DNA from: an uncultured Oscillospiraceae bacterium
GTDB lineage: Bacteria > Bacillota > Clostridia > Oscillospirales > Oscillospiraceae
Length of the DNA stretch: 23,095 bases
Direction: 5' to 3'
Assembly: GCA_910588635.1 (NCBI GenBank)
Contig: CAJUPW010000006.1
Location: 1 to 23,095 of the forward strand
The translations under genes and the position numbers were made by a program. Numbering within the stretch: the stretch's first letter is position 1; each line of letters begins with the position of its first letter. A model generated the notes under the pieces. The model did no database searches and was not told where the DNA came from. It saw nothing but the letters and a program-made list of their open reading frames with translations. Shown here piece by piece: positions 22,339 through 23,095 of this stretch.

Positions 22339-23095
22339 TTACAGCGCGGCCTTCAGGGCGTCCACCCGGTCGGTCTTTTCCCAGGCCACGCCCAGCTCCT
22401 CCCGGCCGAAGTGGCCGTAGGCGGCCAGCTGGCGGTAGATCGGCTTGCGCAGGTCCAGACTCCGGATGATGGCGGCGGGGCGCAGATCAAAGACCTTTTC
22501 CACCGCCTCCTCCAGCCTGGCGTCGGAGACCGTCCCGGTGCCGAAGGTGTCCACCCGGACAGAGACGGGCCGGGCCACGCCGATGGCATAGGCCAGCTGC
22601 ACCTGGCAGCGGGAGGCCAGACCGGCGGCCACCACGTTCTTTGCCACCCAGCGGGCAGCGTAGGCGGCGGAGCGGTCCACCTTGGTGGGGTCCTTGCCGG
22701 AGAAGGCGCCGCCGCCGTGGGGAGCGGAGCCGCCGTAGGTGTCCACGATGATTTTCCGCCCGGTGAGGCCAGAGTCCCCCTGGGGCCCGCCAATGACAAA
22801 CCGGCCGGTGGGGTTGACGTAGATTTTGGTGTTCTCGTCCAGCAGGCCGGCGGGAATGATCGGCTTGATGACCAGCTCAATCATGTCCTTGCGAATCTGG
22901 CCCAGCTCCACCTCGGGGGCGTGTTGAGTGGACACCACCACCGCGTCTACCCGGATGGGCTTGTTTTTCTCGTCGTACTCCACGGTGACCTGAGTCTTTC
23001 CATCGGGCCGCAGATAGTCCACTTTCTCCTCCTTGCGCACCCGGGTGAGCTGCATGGCCAGCTTCTGGGCCAGGGAAATGGGCAAGGGCATCAGC
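22339..23095 (-). CDS. metK: S-adenosylmethionine synthetase, C-terminal two-thirds (runs off right edge)
   Basis: MetK makes S-adenosylmethionine from ATP and methionine. The frame is open through the right edge; the 251 visible codons match the middle and C-terminal domains, while full-length bacterial MetK is about 395 residues, so roughly 145 N-terminal residues lie outside. Seen here: MPLPISLAQKLA, the phosphate-binding GGPQGDSGLTGRKIIVDTYG, the glycine-rich GGGAFSGKDPTKVDRSAAY, and YAIGVARPVSV. The ATG at 23091 is an internal methionine, not the start. The end, AYGHFGREELGVAWEKTDRV, is the normal MetK C-terminus. An ordinary housekeeping gene. Confidence 0.97.
   Translation of the reverse strand, partial: LMPLPISLAQKLAMQLTRVRKEEKVDYLRPDGKTQVTVEYDEKNKPIRVDAVVVSTQHAPEVELGQIRKDMIELVIKPIIPAGLLDENTKIYVNPTGRFVIGGPQGDSGLTGRKIIVDTYGGSAPHGGGAFSGKDPTKVDRSAAYAARWVAKNVVAAGLASRCQVQLAYAIGVARPVSVRVDTFGTGTVSDARLEEAVEKVFDLRPAAIIRSLDLRKPIYRQLAAYGHFGREELGVAWEKTDRVDALKAAL

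Noticed and set aside
22205..22420. A 71-codon plus-strand frame before metK
   Set aside because: It starts just beyond the terminator with no ribosome binding site or promoter, and its second half is antisense to metK.

Overview
The window looks like a chromosomal segment from a strictly anaerobic gut Firmicute, most likely Clostridia of the Oscillospiraceae (Flavonifractor/Lawsonibacter-like). This is inferred from gene content and style, not from a marker gene. Supporting signs are strong AGGAGG-type ribosome binding sites, lipoprotein-type solute-binding proteins, a butyrate-type hbd/thiolase/CoA-transferase set, a mucin/milk-glycan GH112 phosphorylase, and a moderately high GC content. 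I see no tRNA, rRNA, CRISPR array or phage gene.

Region 1 (1-518, minus strand) is the end of a defective IS3-family insertion sequence. It has a terminal repeat, an almost wholly deleted orfA and the start of orfB, which runs off the left edge.

Region 2 (545-11340, all minus strand) is a ten-gene catabolic cluster. In transcription order it holds an intact thiolase, a thiolase homologue lacking key catalytic residues, an SDR reductase, a tripartite tricarboxylate transporter (tctC, tctB, tctA), a LarA-type nickel-pincer racemase homologue, a 3-hydroxyacyl-CoA dehydrogenase, a TauE/SafE permease, and a family I CoA-transferase whose expected catalytic glutamate codon reads glycine. A divergent LysR regulator (11484-12386) probably controls it. 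A good internal promoter before tctC may split the cluster in two. My reading is uptake of an organic (hydroxy)acid, epimerisation, CoA activation, oxidation to a 3-ketoacyl-CoA and thiolytic cleavage. There is no acyl-CoA dehydrogenase or enoyl-CoA hydratase, so the substrate may enter at the 3-hydroxyacyl level. The substrate is unknown. This is the most likely undescribed system in the window.

Region 3 (12619-19475) is a glycan module: solute-binding lipoprotein, two ABC permeases, a small two-helix membrane protein and a GH112 beta-galactosyl-HexNAc phosphorylase (minus strand), with a divergent AraC regulator (plus strand). It would import galacto-N-biose or lacto-N-biose type disaccharides and cleave them with phosphate. 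No ATPase, HexNAc kinase or Leloir genes are present. A 3' remnant of a radical SAM gene after araC suggests the module was inserted there.

Region 4 (19736-23095) is housekeeping: gap (GAPDH, minus), a PAS/HATPase protein that looks like a histidine kinase without its phospho-accepting histidine (plus), and the 3' two-thirds of metK (minus, running off the right edge). Several clear rho-independent terminators separate these units.
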